Shown one piece after another: positions 5,733 to 6,462 of a stretch of 6,462 bases of DNA; positions within the stretch are counted from its first letter, which is position 1, and every line of letters begins with the position of its first letter. Both the position numbers and the translations under genes were made by a program. The notes beneath the pieces were generated by a model. The model was not told the origin of the DNA. It saw nothing but the letters and a program-made list of their open reading frames with translations, and searched no databases. Source of the DNA: an uncultured Fretibacterium sp. (GTDB taxonomy: Bacteria > Synergistota > Synergistia > Synergistales > Aminobacteriaceae); contig CALAUZ010000274.1 in the NCBI GenBank assembly GCA_937892105.1, positions 1 through 6,462 on the forward strand, in the 5' to 3' direction.

Positions 5733-6364
5733 ATGTAAAGATGACAGACAGGAAAAACTCAAGATCAGCAATGATCTGCTTGATGCTATGCTAGTTGGGG
5801 TTAAAACTCAGGATGATTTGTGGGGCAAAGAGGGGTATCATCACTCAGCTTAACAAAGCCATCCTCGAACGCATCCTTAATGACGAAGGTCGTGTAGCAG
5901 GCAACAGCCGCAACGGCTACGGCAAGGAAACTCTCAAGAGCAACTTCGGACAACTTGAACTGTCCACTCCAAGAGACAGACACAGCACATTCAAACCGCA
6001 GATAATACCCAAGTGTTCGACTAAAGCTGCCATTCTTGAAGAGGCTATCTTTTCTCTGTACGCTAAAGGCATGACTGTAAGGGACATTCAAGCTACTTTA
6101 CAGGATTTGTATCGCGTAGAAGTATCTCCTTCGCTCATCTCAAAAGTCACTGATGTGGTCAATGAGAAAGTTGAGCAGTGGGGTCTTTCCACAAAACTGT
6201 GTAAAGCTGATAAGAAAGTCGTGCAAAACCTGGGTCAAATTGTTTCTATAAACAGAAAACCTTACAGTCTCCTTAGGAGCCCTATATATCGGCATTACCG
6301 AGAGATGTTTCTTCAATGTAGTATTCTATATTTGCAGCCAAAGGTCGAACCATCAGCGAGATAA
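5733..6364 (+). pseudogene. IS256-family transposase, frameshifted and internally deleted
   Basis: Ignoring one T at 5736 and one at 5836, the sequence reads as a continuous IS256 transposase N-terminus: Met-KDDRQEKLKISNDLLDAML, then VGVKTQDDLWGKEG, then IITQLNKAILERILND. It continues in the 5795-6364 frame with GNSRNGYGKETLK, LELSTPRDR, FKPQIIP, the helix-turn-helix region SLYAKGMTVRDIQATLQDLY and VSPSLISKVTDVV. About a dozen residues normally found between ILND and GNSRNG (the EMxxHLGY segment) are missing. After VEQW (6170-6181) the frame jumps to KKVVQNLGQIVS (to 6247), which resembles the extreme C-terminus (KKW...QNWGQI.SQL). Roughly 240 residues holding the DDE catalytic aspartates and glutamate are gone. 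The frame runs past the IS end to TAA 6362-6364. It cannot encode an active enzyme. Confidence 0.8.
6241..6271 (-). repeat. Right inverted repeat of the IS256-like element
   Basis: It ends in TACAGTCTC, the exact inverse of the left terminus, and begins at the C-terminal codons of the transposase remnant. That closeness of coding end and repeat is normal for IS256 elements. Confidence 0.6.
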
Positions 6365-6462
6365 GACTCGATCTTCTCGTGCATATGAGATGATACTTCC
6401 TACTCTAAGAACCTGTCTTCACAATTTTAATGAACGTGATAAACACTGAAATGACAGTCCAT
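6272..6462. other. Unassigned sequence right of the IS
   Basis: I recognise no gene here. Short open frames cross it, including a plus-strand frame without a start codon that stays open from 6252 to the TGA at 6447-6449. None shows a clear family motif. It may be the far flank of the interrupted ankyrin locus or another decayed mobile element. Confidence 0.4.

Larger units (their letters stand above)
5682..6271 (+). mobile_element. Deleted IS256-family element, non-autonomous
   Basis: A 590-base element is bounded by imperfect 31-base inverted repeats and carries the remnants of an IS256-type transposase. Full IS256-family elements are about 1.3 kb, so over half is missing, nearly all from the catalytic core. 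Both ends are kept, as in MITE-like derivatives that a full-length transposase elsewhere could mobilise. The flanking 8 bases (5674-5681 CAATGCTA and 6272-6279 CTTAGGAG) do not match, so no target duplication is visible. The left end lies at the edge of the ankyrin remnant. Confidence 0.65.

Noticed and set aside
6412..6449. LHNFNERDKH as a second copy of an IS256 transposase C-terminus
   Set aside because: The likeness to the usual C-terminal end is short and lies outside the inverted repeats; not enough to support a call.
6436..6459. Right IS end at ACAGTC (6454-6459)
   Set aside because: Only six terminal bases match the left end well; 6241-6271 matches nine terminal bases plus 12 others and sits right after the transposase C-terminal codons.
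1..6462. CRISPR arrays, toxin-antitoxin, defence or phage genes
   Set aside because: I saw no regularly spaced repeats and no proteins of these classes on either strand.

Overview
The window is a stretch of bacterial chromosome of intermediate GC content, mostly ordinary metabolism and transport, with a decayed accessory patch at its right end. A tripartite TRAP transporter, exported hydrolases, strong AGGAGG ribosome binding sites, a TTG start and an IS256-type element fit an anaerobic bacterium such as a gut or environmental member of the Synergistota, or less likely a Clostridia-like Firmicute. This placement is a low-confidence inference; no marker gene settles it.

Left part (1-2996): a tRNA-Val(CAC) gene on the minus strand is cut by the window edge and has its own promoter. 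Next to it, on the plus strand, is a complete TRAP transporter operon: dctP (periplasmic binding protein), dctQ (small four-helix membrane subunit) and dctM (large membrane subunit). A terminator hairpin between dctP and dctQ probably makes the binding protein more abundant than the membrane subunits. dctQ and dctM overlap by one base and are probably translationally coupled. A second terminator closes the operon.

Middle (3006-4821): two divergent genes encode exported hydrolases. One is a metallo-beta-lactamase-fold enzyme of the lactonase/organophosphohydrolase type with all seven metal ligands; the other is an alpha/beta hydrolase with an intact catalytic triad and a TTG start. The 79-base gap between them has a perfectly palindromic ATTATAAT that supplies a TATAAT on both strands. 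Together with the TRAP genes they could form a module that hydrolyses lactones or esters outside the cytoplasm and imports the resulting carboxylates. That link is inference.

Right part (4823-6462): a complete tRNA-Leu gene with the uncommon anticodon AAG lies between a near-consensus promoter and a strong terminator. A convergent small glyoxalase I-like gene follows. Beyond 5475 is an eroded region: a promoter, a broken ankyrin-repeat gene, and inserted in it a roughly 590-base deletion derivative of an IS256-family element. The element keeps both inverted repeats and the N-terminal third of its transposase but has lost the catalytic core. The last 190 bases hold nothing I recognise.
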